DNA of 6,507 nucleotides from Candidatus Onthomorpha intestinigallinarum (GTDB lineage Bacteria; Bacteroidota; Bacteroidia; Bacteroidales; P3): positions 1 to 6,507 of the forward strand of contig DXGG01000179.1 of the NCBI GenBank assembly GCA_019114015.1, in the 5' to 3' direction. Below the pieces are notes generated by a model. It had not been told where the DNA came from. It ran no database searches and worked only from the letters and a program-made list of their open reading frames with translations. Below, in pieces: positions 1-4,845 of the stretch (the first letter of the stretch is position 1; every line of letters starts with the position of its first letter). The position numbers and the translations under genes were made by a program.

Positions 1-619
1 GGGCAAGGCCTTTGTTGAGAAAATGGCCAAGGAAGGATTTACCGTAACATTCGATGCGGTCGATACTTCAAACTACGAACAGGTATGTGCGGCAGCAAAG
101 AAAGTGTTCGTGGCCAACGGAAAGGCTGACATATTGGTAAACAATGCCGGAATAACCAACGATTCCACGTTGAAGAAAATGACGCCTGAACAATGGCAGT
201 CGGTGATAGACATAAACCTTACCGGAACGTTCTATTGCACAAAGGCGGTAAACCAATACATGGTTGATGCAGGCTGGGGCAGAATAATAAACGTGTCTTC
301 CGTTGTGGGACTTTACGGAAACTTCGGCCAAACCAACTATGTGGCTACAAAGGCAGGAGTGATAGGCATGACCAAGACCTTGGCAAGAGAGCTTGGCAGA
401 AAAGGCGTGACGGTCAATGCCGTGGCACCGGGTTTCATTGCGACGGACATGGTGGCCAAGATGCCTGAAGATGTTCTTGCATCCATGAAGGCAAAGGTGC
501 CTGTGGGACGTTTGGGAGAGCCTGAGGACATAGCAAATGCGTTTTGCTTCCTTGCTTCCGATGAAGCGGCATACGTCAACGGTGCAGTATTGTCGGTCGA
601 TGGCGGTATGACGGTATAA
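1..619 (+). CDS. fabG: 3-oxoacyl-ACP / acetoacetyl-CoA reductase (FabG/PhbB-type SDR), 3' part
   Basis: Cytosolic NAD(P)H-dependent short-chain dehydrogenase that reduces a 3-ketoacyl thioester to the 3-hydroxyacyl form. The frame is open from base 2, so the start codon and the N-terminal Gly-rich cofactor motif lie outside the window. Counting from the internal Met at position 23, the visible classical-SDR landmarks are NNAG (40-43), the active-site Asn65, catalytic Ser93, the YxxxK pair Tyr106/Lys110, and the PGFIATDM segment after the active site. It ends in the usual family way with VDGGMTV. The GWGRIINVSS and FGQTNY stretches also resemble acetoacetyl-CoA reductases (PhbB), so the physiological substrate (fatty-acid ACP thioester or CoA thioester) is uncertain; the SDR assignment is not. 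No other fatty-acid or polyhydroxybutyrate gene is visible to decide. It converges on tdh with a shared terminator between them. Confidence 0.9.
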   Translation, partial: GKAFVEKMAKEGFTVTFDAVDTSNYEQVCAAAKKVFVANGKADILVNNAGITNDSTLKKMTPEQWQSVIDINLTGTFYCTKAVNQYMVDAGWGRIINVSSVVGLYGNFGQTNYVATKAGVIGMTKTLARELGRKGVTVNAVAPGFIATDMVAKMPEDVLASMKAKVPVGRLGEPEDIANAFCFLASDEAAYVNGAVLSVDGGMTV

Positions 620-639
620 TTTTCGGATATTGAAAAAGG

Positions 640-673
640 AAAAGCCCGGTTCTCAATGACGAACCGGGCTTTT
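640..673. terminator. Bidirectional intrinsic terminator between fabG and tdh
   Basis: A perfect 13-bp stem, AAAAGCCCGGTTC (640-652) paired with GAACCGGGCTTTT (661-673), has an 8-nt loop. It is followed by a T-run to 677 on the plus strand. On the minus strand the stem is followed by TTTTCCTTTTT. It lies 20 bp after the fabG stop and 27 bp beyond the tdh stop, so it can end both convergent transcripts. Confidence 0.93.
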
Positions 674-700
674 TTTTGCCTTATTACCATATGTGTCGCT

Positions 701-1657
701 TTATTTTCCGAACTTCTTGGACAGCTTGTCCAACATGTCCACCGTCATTGTCTGAAGGTTGTACTTTGGTGCAAATCCCCATTCTTCCCTTGCGCATGAG
801 TCATCCATCCAGTTAGGCCATGAATCGGCTATCTTCTGTCTTATGGCATCGAATTCATACGTCATCTTGAAGTCCGGCTTATGCTTTCTCACCTCTGCAT
901 AAATCTCTTCAGGGTCAAAGTGCATTGCCGTTATGTTGAACGAGTTGCGGTGAACCAGCTTTGAAGGGTCTGCCTCCATGAGGTTGATGGCCGCATCCAA
1001 AGCGTCTGGCATGTACATCATGTCAAGCATCGTTCCCGGTTTCAGAGGGCAGACAAAGTCTTCACCCTTTACTGCGGCATAGTATATGTCAACGGCATAG
1101 TCCGTAGTGCCTCCACCCGGAGGCGTTACATTGGATATCAGTCCCGGAAAACGAACCGAACGGGCATCCACACCGAAACGCTCATAGTAATAGTCACCCA
1201 AAAGTTCTCCAGTAACCTTTGTAACCCCGTAAATAGTCTTAGGACGCTGTATTGTGTCCTGAGGAGTGCCGTTCAATGGCGTGGTGTCTCCGAATGCACC
1301 TATTGAAGAAGGCGTGAACAAGGCACACTTCTTCTCTCTCGAAATCTCAAGACAGTTCAACAAGGCTCCCATTCCGACATTCCAGCCCAACATGGGATTC
1401 TTTTCAGCCGTTGCCGAAAGAATGGCCACAAGGTTGTAAATGGAGTCGATTTTGTATTTGTCGACAATTGCGGCTATTTCCTCCGCCTTTGTGGCGTCAC
1501 AGGCCGCCATCGGACCCGTCTGTTGTATTTCCTTTGTCAGACGCTCCGGATTTATGTCGGTGGCAATCACATTGCCATCTCCGTAAACCTCTCTCAATCT
1601 CATTGTAAGCTCGCTTCCAATCTGTCCGCCAGAGCCTAAAACCAATATTCTCTTCAT
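701..1657 (-). CDS. tdh: L-threonine 3-dehydrogenase, extended-SDR (epimerase-like) type
   Basis: Cytosolic NAD-dependent enzyme oxidising L-threonine to 2-amino-3-ketobutyrate, the first step of threonine breakdown to glycine and acetyl-CoA. The protein has 318 residues, normal for the SDR form of this enzyme and unrelated to the zinc-dependent Tdh of E. coli. Visible features are the Rossmann motif GSGGQIG (8-14), an acidic Asp34 at the end of the second strand that favours NAD over NADP, Ser117/Ser118, and the catalytic YGVTK (Tyr143, Lys147). The segment PGLIS...TPPGGGTTDYAVDIYY (171-193) is typical of this subfamily rather than of sugar epimerases, although databases often call such proteins NAD-dependent epimerase. 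The partner kbl lies on the same strand at 4838-6028, separated by an exported-protein block. The start ATG is supported by the immediate Rossmann strand MKRILVLG and by a promoter about 50 bp upstream. Confidence 0.92.
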   Translation of the reverse strand: MKRILVLGSGGQIGSELTMRLREVYGDGNVIATDINPERLTKEIQQTGPMAACDATKAEEIAAIVDKYKIDSIYNLVAILSATAEKNPMLGWNVGMGALLNCLEISREKKCALFTPSSIGAFGDTTPLNGTPQDTIQRPKTIYGVTKVTGELLGDYYYERFGVDARSVRFPGLISNVTPPGGGTTDYAVDIYYAAVKGEDFVCPLKPGTMLDMMYMPDALDAAINLMEADPSKLVHRNSFNITAMHFDPEEIYAEVRKHKPDFKMTYEFDAIRQKIADSWPNWMDDSCAREEWGFAPKYNLQTMTVDMLDKLSKKFGK

Positions 1658-1703
1658 CTTGTTATGATGTTACGTTTTTTATTACCGCTGTGTAAAAACG
1701 CTG

Positions 1704-1711
1704 CAAAGTTA
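1704..1711 (-). promoter_or_regulatory. tdh promoter, Bacteroidota -7 box
   Basis: On the minus strand the sequence reads TAACTTTG followed by CAG, an exact match to the TAnnTTTG -7 consensus of the primary sigma factor in this phylum. No convincing TTG/TTTG is seen at the expected -33 distance. Transcription should start near 1697-1700, giving a leader of about 40 nt. The sequence at the expected start, TTTGCAGCGTTTT, closely resembles that of kbl. Confidence 0.65.
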
Positions 1712-1770
1712 CGAAATAAACTTTGAAAACACGGGTAAAAAACCGAATAGAAAAACAGTACGGTAATTGC

Positions 1771-1837
1771 ATTTTCCTCTTTCTTTGTTTGGCGTAAATG
1801 AAACGAAGAAAGAAATTTTCCTTTCTTTGTTTCATTT
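1771..1837. repeat. 17-bp hairpin whose right arm is also repeated upstream
   Basis: AAATGAAACGAAGAAAG (1796-1812) pairs with CTTTCTTTGTTTCATTT (1821-1837) over 17 bp, including one G-U pair, around an 8-nt loop. The right arm and its lead-in, ATTTTCC then TTTCTTTGTTT (1815-1832), also occur at 1771-1790 with two extra bases. The segment 1801-1812 can therefore pair either with 1779-1790 or with 1821-1832, giving two mutually exclusive hairpins. A T-run follows at 1835-1839 on the plus strand. The location between divergent promoters, outside the predicted tdh transcript, leaves its role open: AT-rich terminator, attenuator-like switch, protein-binding site or relic repeat. Confidence 0.7.
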
Positions 1838-1967
1838 TTCTGAAATAAAGATTCGTTGCATGAATTCCAAGTAACTGAATGACAGTGACTTGATTTTGAT
1901 GTGTTTTTTCGTTCAAATAAAATTTGCAATCAATGTTGAAATATTATCAAATTCCTACCTGCTTTTA

Positions 1968-1998
1968 TTTGCAAGAAAGGAAAAAAAACGTACCTTTG
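1968..1998 (+). promoter_or_regulatory. Consensus Bacteroidota promoter for the lipoprotein gene
   Basis: TTTG (1968-1971), then exactly 19 bp, then TACCTTTG (1991-1998). This matches both parts of the phylum's primary promoter (-33 TTTG, -7 TAnnTTTG). The start of transcription is expected near 2002-2006, leaving a 5' leader of about 150 nt before the ATG at 2158, unusually long for a simple small gene. Confidence 0.75.
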
Positions 1999-2157
1999 TT
2001 TGGAAAACTTAAAACAAAGTGATGAAATAACGTAAAACAAGGTGTTTCAGACGATTGAAGACAATTAGAGTCTTGAGTACGTTTTCTGGAATAACATTGG
2101 GTAAATAGATTCAATAATTAAAACGACGGGTCGATGATATAACAGACATGCACGAAA

Positions 2158-2706
2158 ATGAAAAAGATTATGCTTTTGTTTATGGTATTTGTCGGAATCG
2201 GTTTTACGGGATGTACTACCAAAGTTCTTGTAACAAGTGTTGAAAAGTATGATGAATGTATCAATGAAGCTAAGGCCGATTTGCAAAAACACGGTTACGA
2301 ATTGTCGGGCATGGCAACTGAAACCAAAAATGAACCTTTGGTGGTAGGCGCTTATTATTCCAGTAAAATGGGCAGCAGTTCTATTCTTTCGAATGATTTT
2401 TACGATCAGGAGGTTTATTCTTTCTCCAACAGTAATGGGGACGAGGTGGAATTTACCATGAAATACAGGGGCAGGTACAGCAAATATACCGATACCGTTT
2501 GCCTTGTTACGGTGGATTTGATTGGATGCAAGACGTCCAAAGTAGAAGATTATGACAAGTTCTGCGGAGAAAATTCCATTATAAAACAGAAACTGGGCAA
2601 TATGGAGCAGGATATGAAAGTCAGCGCTTACAGTCCCGGAAAGACTTCGCTGCTTACGACATCCATTTTGTTGGCTACCGTTTTGCCGTTCATTTTCCTG
2701 TTGTGA
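2158..2706 (+). CDS. Unassigned lipoprotein with hydrophobic C-terminal tail
   Basis: 182-residue exported protein that I do not recognise. Residues 1-18 (MKKIMLLFMVFVGIGFTG) form a lipoprotein signal with the lipobox FTGC, so Cys19 would be lipidated and the mature protein anchored to a membrane. There is no acidic export signal directly after the Cys; the next residues are TTKV. The mature part has four further cysteines (34, 115, 124, 136) that could form disulfides, and Tyr/Ser-rich, probably beta-rich sequence at about 66-122. Residues 164-182 (TSLLTTSILLATVLPFIFLL region) form a second hydrophobic segment ending exactly at the C-terminus, which is odd for a lipoprotein and suggests a tail anchor or a processed tail. 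The ATG at 2158 is chosen because it gives an ideal signal peptide. It is a single-gene unit behind the promoter at 1968-1998. No convincing terminator directly follows. Confidence 0.85.
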   Translation: MKKIMLLFMVFVGIGFTGCTTKVLVTSVEKYDECINEAKADLQKHGYELSGMATETKNEPLVVGAYYSSKMGSSSILSNDFYDQEVYSFSNSNGDEVEFTMKYRGRYSKYTDTVCLVTVDLIGCKTSKVEDYDKFCGENSIIKQKLGNMEQDMKVSAYSPGKTSLLTTSILLATVLPFIFLL

Positions 2707-2830
2707 TTTCAGAGGATTGTCCCTGTTTACATGTTTAAAAGTGGATATGTTGTTCGGTTTGCTGGAGCCGATTTGTTGATTGAATGAGGTGAACTAAAAA
2801 CCGGACAATGGACTTTGCGTATCTGTAAAG

Positions 2831-2921
2831 ATTTAAAGACATAAAAAACGTTCTTGCTTACACTTGGCAATGCCGGTATTGTGATGAGTTGGAGTTCCAC
2901 GTTTTTTTATGTCTTTTAAAT
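2831..2921. repeat. Imperfect 20-bp inverted repeat, ~90-bp stem-loop element
   Basis: The left arm ATTTAAAGACATAAAAAACG (2831-2850) is the reverse complement of 2900-2921, CGTTTTTTTATGTC then TTTTAAAT, apart from two single-T insertions in the right arm. The 49-bp interior has its own near-palindrome CAATGCCGGTATTG. It lies in the 266-bp gap between the lipoprotein stop and the next start. It could be a late terminator, a structured 5' leader of the next gene or a tiny miniature-transposon-like element. No clear target-site duplication is seen at its ends. Confidence 0.6.
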
Positions 2922-2972
2922 GATGCAATGAATTGAAATGTCTTGGGACGGACAATATTAAAACATGTAATT

Positions 2973-3827
2973 ATGAAAAAATTTATTGGATTTGCGGTGG
3001 TGCTTTTGTTTTCTGCCGTGCTGTATGCTCAAAAGGATGTCACTGAATTTCTCGGCATACCTGTGGATGGTACAAAGCAGCAGATGATTGAGAACCTGAA
3101 GGCAAAGGGTTTTGTTTACGACAGTCAGAAAGATGTATTGAGCGGAGAGTTTAACGGTGAGGAGGTATCGATATCAATTCAGACACAAGGCAACAAGGTT
3201 TGGAGAGTTACCGTAGTTGATGAAAATTACAGAGATGAAACTCAAATCAAGATAAGGTTTAATAAACTTGTCCGTCAATTTGAAAATAAAGAATCTTACC
3301 TTGAATGTAAAGCACCATATTGGGCATATTATATTAAAGCGTCGGCTCTACAGAAAGGTTTGCTTTCAGAGGAAGAAATTCCGGAACTGTTTGATGATTT
3401 CTTATATGTCCAAAAAATAAGTGATAATGAAAATATAGGGAATGGTATAATGATAAACAAGAAAAAGTATCAAGCTCTTTTTCATCAGCTCAGCAAATCA
3501 ATAGATGAAGATGCAGAAGAAGTAGTCAATAAATTTCAGAAAGAATTGAAAGAATTGCAGAACTCTGACGAATATAAGGAAGTGACAGGATGGGCATCTC
3601 AATATACTGAAGATGAATACACTGAAGAAATGATAAAGAGAAAAGACAAAATAGATGATTTGGCAAAATCTAAATTTATAGAATACATTAAAGCAATGGA
3701 ACGTGCTGTTGTTGTTCCTTCATCAATGAAACAAGTATGGTTTACTATTGCCGAAAGCGGAGGACAATATGGCATTATGATGTTTTACGAAAACAAATAC
3801 AACAAGGCGGACGGCAGCGACTTGTAA
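2973..3827 (+). CDS. Secreted Bacteroidales protein of unknown function
   Basis: 284-residue protein exported by a type I signal peptide, MKKFIGFAVVLLFSAVLYA, with likely cleavage before Gln20. A TTG 30 bp upstream could extend the frame, but the ATG at 2973 places the signal at the true N-terminus and is preferred. The mature protein opens with FLGIPVDGTKQQMIENLKAKGF (26-47), followed by a short beta-rich stretch to about residue 82 including KVWRVTV. A long charged, probably helical region rich in Glu/Lys/Asp spans about 165-245. The end, QYGIMMFYENKYNKADGSDL, resembles from memory the ends of other uncharacterised secreted proteins of gut Bacteroidales. No catalytic motif is visible. By my count GC is about 43% for 3061-3180 but about 28% for 3241-3300 and 3421-3480, hinting at a mosaic gene. 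No clear TAnnTTTG promoter was found upstream. A terminator follows 26 bp after the stop. Confidence 0.85.
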   Translation: MKKFIGFAVVLLFSAVLYAQKDVTEFLGIPVDGTKQQMIENLKAKGFVYDSQKDVLSGEFNGEEVSISIQTQGNKVWRVTVVDENYRDETQIKIRFNKLVRQFENKESYLECKAPYWAYYIKASALQKGLLSEEEIPELFDDFLYVQKISDNENIGNGIMINKKKYQALFHQLSKSIDEDAEEVVNKFQKELKELQNSDEYKEVTGWASQYTEDEYTEEMIKRKDKIDDLAKSKFIEYIKAMERAVVVPSSMKQVWFTIAESGGQYGIMMFYENKYNKADGSDL

Positions 3828-3853
3828 TCGTTATTTGAATATTCTTAAATGAA

Positions 3854-3901
3854 AAAAGAGCAACCGACCTTCAAAATTCCTTTGAGGTCGGTTACTCTTT
3901 T
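3854..3901. terminator. Terminator hairpin after the 284-aa secreted protein, abutting repeat copy 1
   Basis: AAAAGAG (3854-3860), AACCGACCT (3862-3870) and CAAA (3872-3875) pair with TTTG (3881-3884), AGGTCGGTT (3885-3893) and CTCTTTT (3895-3901). There is one C/A mismatch, one bulged T and the loop ATTCC. The A-rich left side makes it usable from the minus strand too, for the convergent 143-aa gene. The last four Ts are the first bases of the 42-bp repeat. Confidence 0.8.
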
Positions 3902-3939
3902 ATGCGGACTAATCCTTGTATTGTGTCCGTCTTATTTTA
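3898..3939. repeat. 42-bp perfect direct repeat, copy 1
   Basis: Identical base for base to 4804-4845 (offset 906 bp). It runs from TTTTATGCGGACTAATCC to TTATTTTA and contains the small inverted repeat CGGAC...GTCCG. Beyond the identical part, ATACGCC against TCACGCC suggests decayed further similarity to the kbl 3' end: read on the minus strand this copy would end GVLK-stop, where Kbl ends GVIK-stop. It lies between the 3854-3901 terminator and the stop of the 143-aa gene. Confidence 0.95.
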
Positions 3940-3960
3940 ATACGCCAAAATGAGATATTC

Positions 3961-3974
3961 TCCGGATTGTTATA
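3961..3974. repeat. Left arm of a 14-bp inverted repeat flanking the 143-aa gene
   Basis: TCCGGATTGTTATA is the reverse complement, at 13 of 14 positions, of TACAACAATCCGGA at 4602-4615. The two arms enclose the 143-aa gene and its upstream signal-peptide ghost. No transposase or target duplication accompanies them, so a mobile origin is only a possibility. Confidence 0.4.
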
Positions 3975-4006
3975 TATTTTGGTAAAATACAATCTTACGG
4001 TTGTCC

Positions 4007-4438
4007 TTATTTTTTTACATAGACTATGCCGTGCCAATCTAACTTTTGTACCTTGTCGGATTTGATTATGATGTCCATATTATCAGAACCCTTTTCATCC
4101 AAAACAGTCAATGAAGGATTCTTGCTTTCTTTATTGATTTCAATATTGCTCGACACTTCTGTCTTATCAGGAAAGACAAAGGTCATCTTGTCGTTTTTAA
4201 TGACAAGTTCAGTAGGTACTGCCTTATCATAAAGAAAAGATGAAACATCATCTCTTGTTTTATCATCCAAAATGAGAACAGTTGCAAGCTCTGTTCCATT
4301 TGAATCAGCTGTTTCAGAAATATACTTCGTTATATTGGAATTCTCTTTGTCCAATATATATTTTCCATTAACATCCTGCGCAAATATTGCTACGCTACAT
4401 AAAACGGATACTGCTAAAAAACTAAATAATTTCTTCAT
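4007..4438 (-). CDS. Small secreted protein of unknown function (143 aa)
   Basis: Exported protein with a type I signal peptide, MKKLFSFLAVSVLCSVAIFA, cleaved most likely before Gln21. The mature part, about 123 residues, starts QDVNGKYILDKE and continues with alternating hydrophobic/polar stretches (LVIKNDKMTFVFPD, 78-91; MDIIIKSDKV, 121-130; DWHGIVYVKK, 134-143). This suggests a small beta-rich, perhaps lipocalin-like, fold. That is an inference from pattern only, and no family is recognised. The mature part has no cysteine and there are no evident catalytic residues. The gene is much richer in A/T than tdh and kbl. It sits inside the ~906-bp unit bounded by the 42-bp repeats and is convergent with the 284-aa secreted protein gene. 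The start gives an immediate signal peptide. A TAGCTTTG box lies about 100 bp upstream. Confidence 0.82.
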   Translation of the reverse strand: MKKLFSFLAVSVLCSVAIFAQDVNGKYILDKENSNITKYISETADSNGTELATVLILDDKTRDDVSSFLYDKAVPTELVIKNDKMTFVFPDKTEVSSNIEINKESKNPSLTVLDEKGSDNMDIIIKSDKVQKLDWHGIVYVKK

Positions 4439-4517
4439 AATTGAGATCTTGTTTTTAATTTGATTAAACTTAAATATTTGTTTACGATATCCAATAAATC
4501 CTTACATTCATTGGACT

Positions 4518-4570
4518 TTAACCAATTGCCAAAAGAGGCAAAGCTACTGCTAAAAAAACTTCTTTTTCAT
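4518..4570 (-). pseudogene. Signal-peptide ghost upstream of the 143-aa gene
   Basis: On the minus strand an ATG at 4570 opens MKKKFF and then hits a stop within a run of seven Ts. If one T is added, the frame reads on as LAVALPLLAIG to a TAA at 4518. The plus-strand string TACTGCTAAAAAAACT (4545-4560) matches TACTGCTAAAAAACT (4409-4423) in the signal peptide of the 143-aa gene with a single extra A, at a similar distance from the ATG; both encode FLAV in the corresponding frame. This looks like the frameshifted 5' end of a related secreted-protein gene. It is very short and may be chance in AT-rich DNA. Confidence 0.35.
4539..4546 (-). promoter_or_regulatory. Possible -7 box for the 143-aa secreted protein gene
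   Basis: The minus strand reads TAGCTTTG then CC, an exact TAnnTTTG match, 100 bp upstream of the ATG. No TTTG/TTG is seen at the expected -33 spacing. The box overlaps the signal-peptide ghost, so the match may be an accident of that sequence. Confidence 0.4.
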
Positions 4571-4601
4571 TTTCTTGTGATTTTAAATTAAACATACATT
4601 T

Positions 4602-4628
4602 TACAACAATCCGGATGTTGTTATATTC
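4602..4628. repeat. Right arm of the 14-bp inverted repeat, with internal palindrome
   Basis: TACAACAATCCGGA (4602-4615) pairs at 13 of 14 positions with 3961-3974 inverted. The site is itself nearly palindromic around ATCCGGAT (ACAAC..GTTGT), so TCCGGATGTTGTTATAT also resembles the left arm in direct orientation with two inserted bases. It lies between the 143-aa gene's upstream region and the mini-peptide ORF. It may be a protein-binding site rather than an element end. Confidence 0.4.
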
Positions 4629-4671
4629 AACGTTGCAATATTACAATAAATTCTTGAATAAACCAAATAAA

Positions 4672-4770
4672 ATGAAGTTTTTTTTGATTTTATCTTTTTG
4701 TTTGCTTGTTCTTTTTGTAATGACAAACAGTAATGCCTTTAATCTCAGGCTTGTATACTCATCTGTATAA
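4672..4770 (+). CDS. 32-codon secreted mini-peptide or truncated exported-protein ORF
   Basis: A short frame from ATG at 4672 to TAA at 4768-4770. Residues 1-22 form a near-ideal signal peptide: MK, a long hydrophobic core FFLILSFCLLVLFVM, then TNSNA with Ser-Asn-Ala as a good cleavage site. The predicted mature product is only ten residues, FNLRLVYSSV. A perfect 17-bp terminator hairpin begins at the stop codon, as expected for a real plus-strand unit ending here. The start sits in an A-rich leader (CCAAATAAA), normal for Bacteroidota. No strict TAnnTTTG promoter was found upstream. It is either a small secreted peptide or the surviving 5' end of a larger exported-protein gene whose remainder was lost at the repeat junction. 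T-rich DNA produces hydrophobic codons by chance, so coding status is uncertain. Confidence 0.45.
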   Translation: MKFFLILSFCLLVLFVMTNSNAFNLRLVYSSV

Positions 4771-4807
4771 AAAAGAAGAAACGATTATTCAATCGTTTCT
4801 TCTTTTT
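4770..4807. terminator. Bidirectional terminator between the mini-peptide ORF and kbl
   Basis: A perfect 17-bp stem, AAAAAGAAGAAACGATT (4770-4786) with AATCGTTTCTTCTTTTT (4791-4807), closed by the tetraloop ATTC. Being A-rich on the left and T-rich on the right, it can terminate in both directions. It is the expected terminator of kbl (stop at 4838, minus strand) and of anything transcribed through 4672-4770. Its right end merges with 42-bp repeat copy 2. Confidence 0.85.
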
Positions 4808-4845
4808 ATGCGGACTAATCCTTGTATTGTGTCCGTCTTATTTTA
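4804..4845. repeat. 42-bp perfect direct repeat, copy 2, overlapping the kbl stop
   Basis: Identical to 3898-3939. Its last eight bases (4838-4845) are the kbl stop codon, the final Lys codon and part of the Ile codon, so this copy is anchored in the functional 3' end of kbl. This is the position where site-specific integrations often occur, and also where a tandem duplication would leave a partial gene end. Confidence 0.95.

Larger units (their letters stand above)
1658..2157. other. Gene-free divergent region between tdh and the lipoprotein gene
   Basis: About 500 bp, strongly AT-rich, with no ORF that looks coding on either strand. Open frames here are low-complexity Phe/Lys/Arg-rich readings without domain character. 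It holds the tdh promoter (1704-1711), a hairpin with a repeated arm (1771-1837), a right-facing promoter (1968-1998) and a leader of about 150 nt ahead of the lipoprotein start. The leader contains a near-repeat, AAAACAAAGTG (2011-2021) and AAAACAAGGTG (2034-2044), and a small AAGAC/GTCTT stem near 2057-2073. No riboswitch class is recognised. Confidence 0.6.

Noticed and set aside
1654..1929. Minus-strand frames in the tdh upstream region
   Set aside because: Low-complexity Phe/Lys/Arg-rich translations of AT-rich DNA, overlapping the tdh promoter and a hairpin.
2148..2243. 31-codon frame from the ATG at 2148 overlapping the lipoprotein start
   Set aside because: It is out of frame with the lipoprotein gene and has no signal or motif, so it is best read as chance.
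2731..2787. 18-aa ORF after the lipoprotein gene
   Set aside because: Too short, with no start context, signal peptide or motif.
2859..2866. TACACTTG as a promoter for the 284-aa protein gene
   Set aside because: It mismatches the -7 consensus, lacks a -33 element and lies inside the inverted-repeat element.
2947..2957. GACGGACAATA as a third, inverted piece of the 42-bp repeat
   Set aside because: Only about 11 bases match and a gap is needed; chance cannot be excluded.
2943..2972. TTG start extending the 284-aa secreted protein by ten residues
   Set aside because: The extension would bury the signal peptide; the ATG at 2973 gives a normal exported N-terminus.
3898..4845. CRISPR array or integron interpretation of the 42-bp repeats
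   Set aside because: There are only two copies, 864 bp apart, enclosing genes, with no Cas proteins and no integrase.
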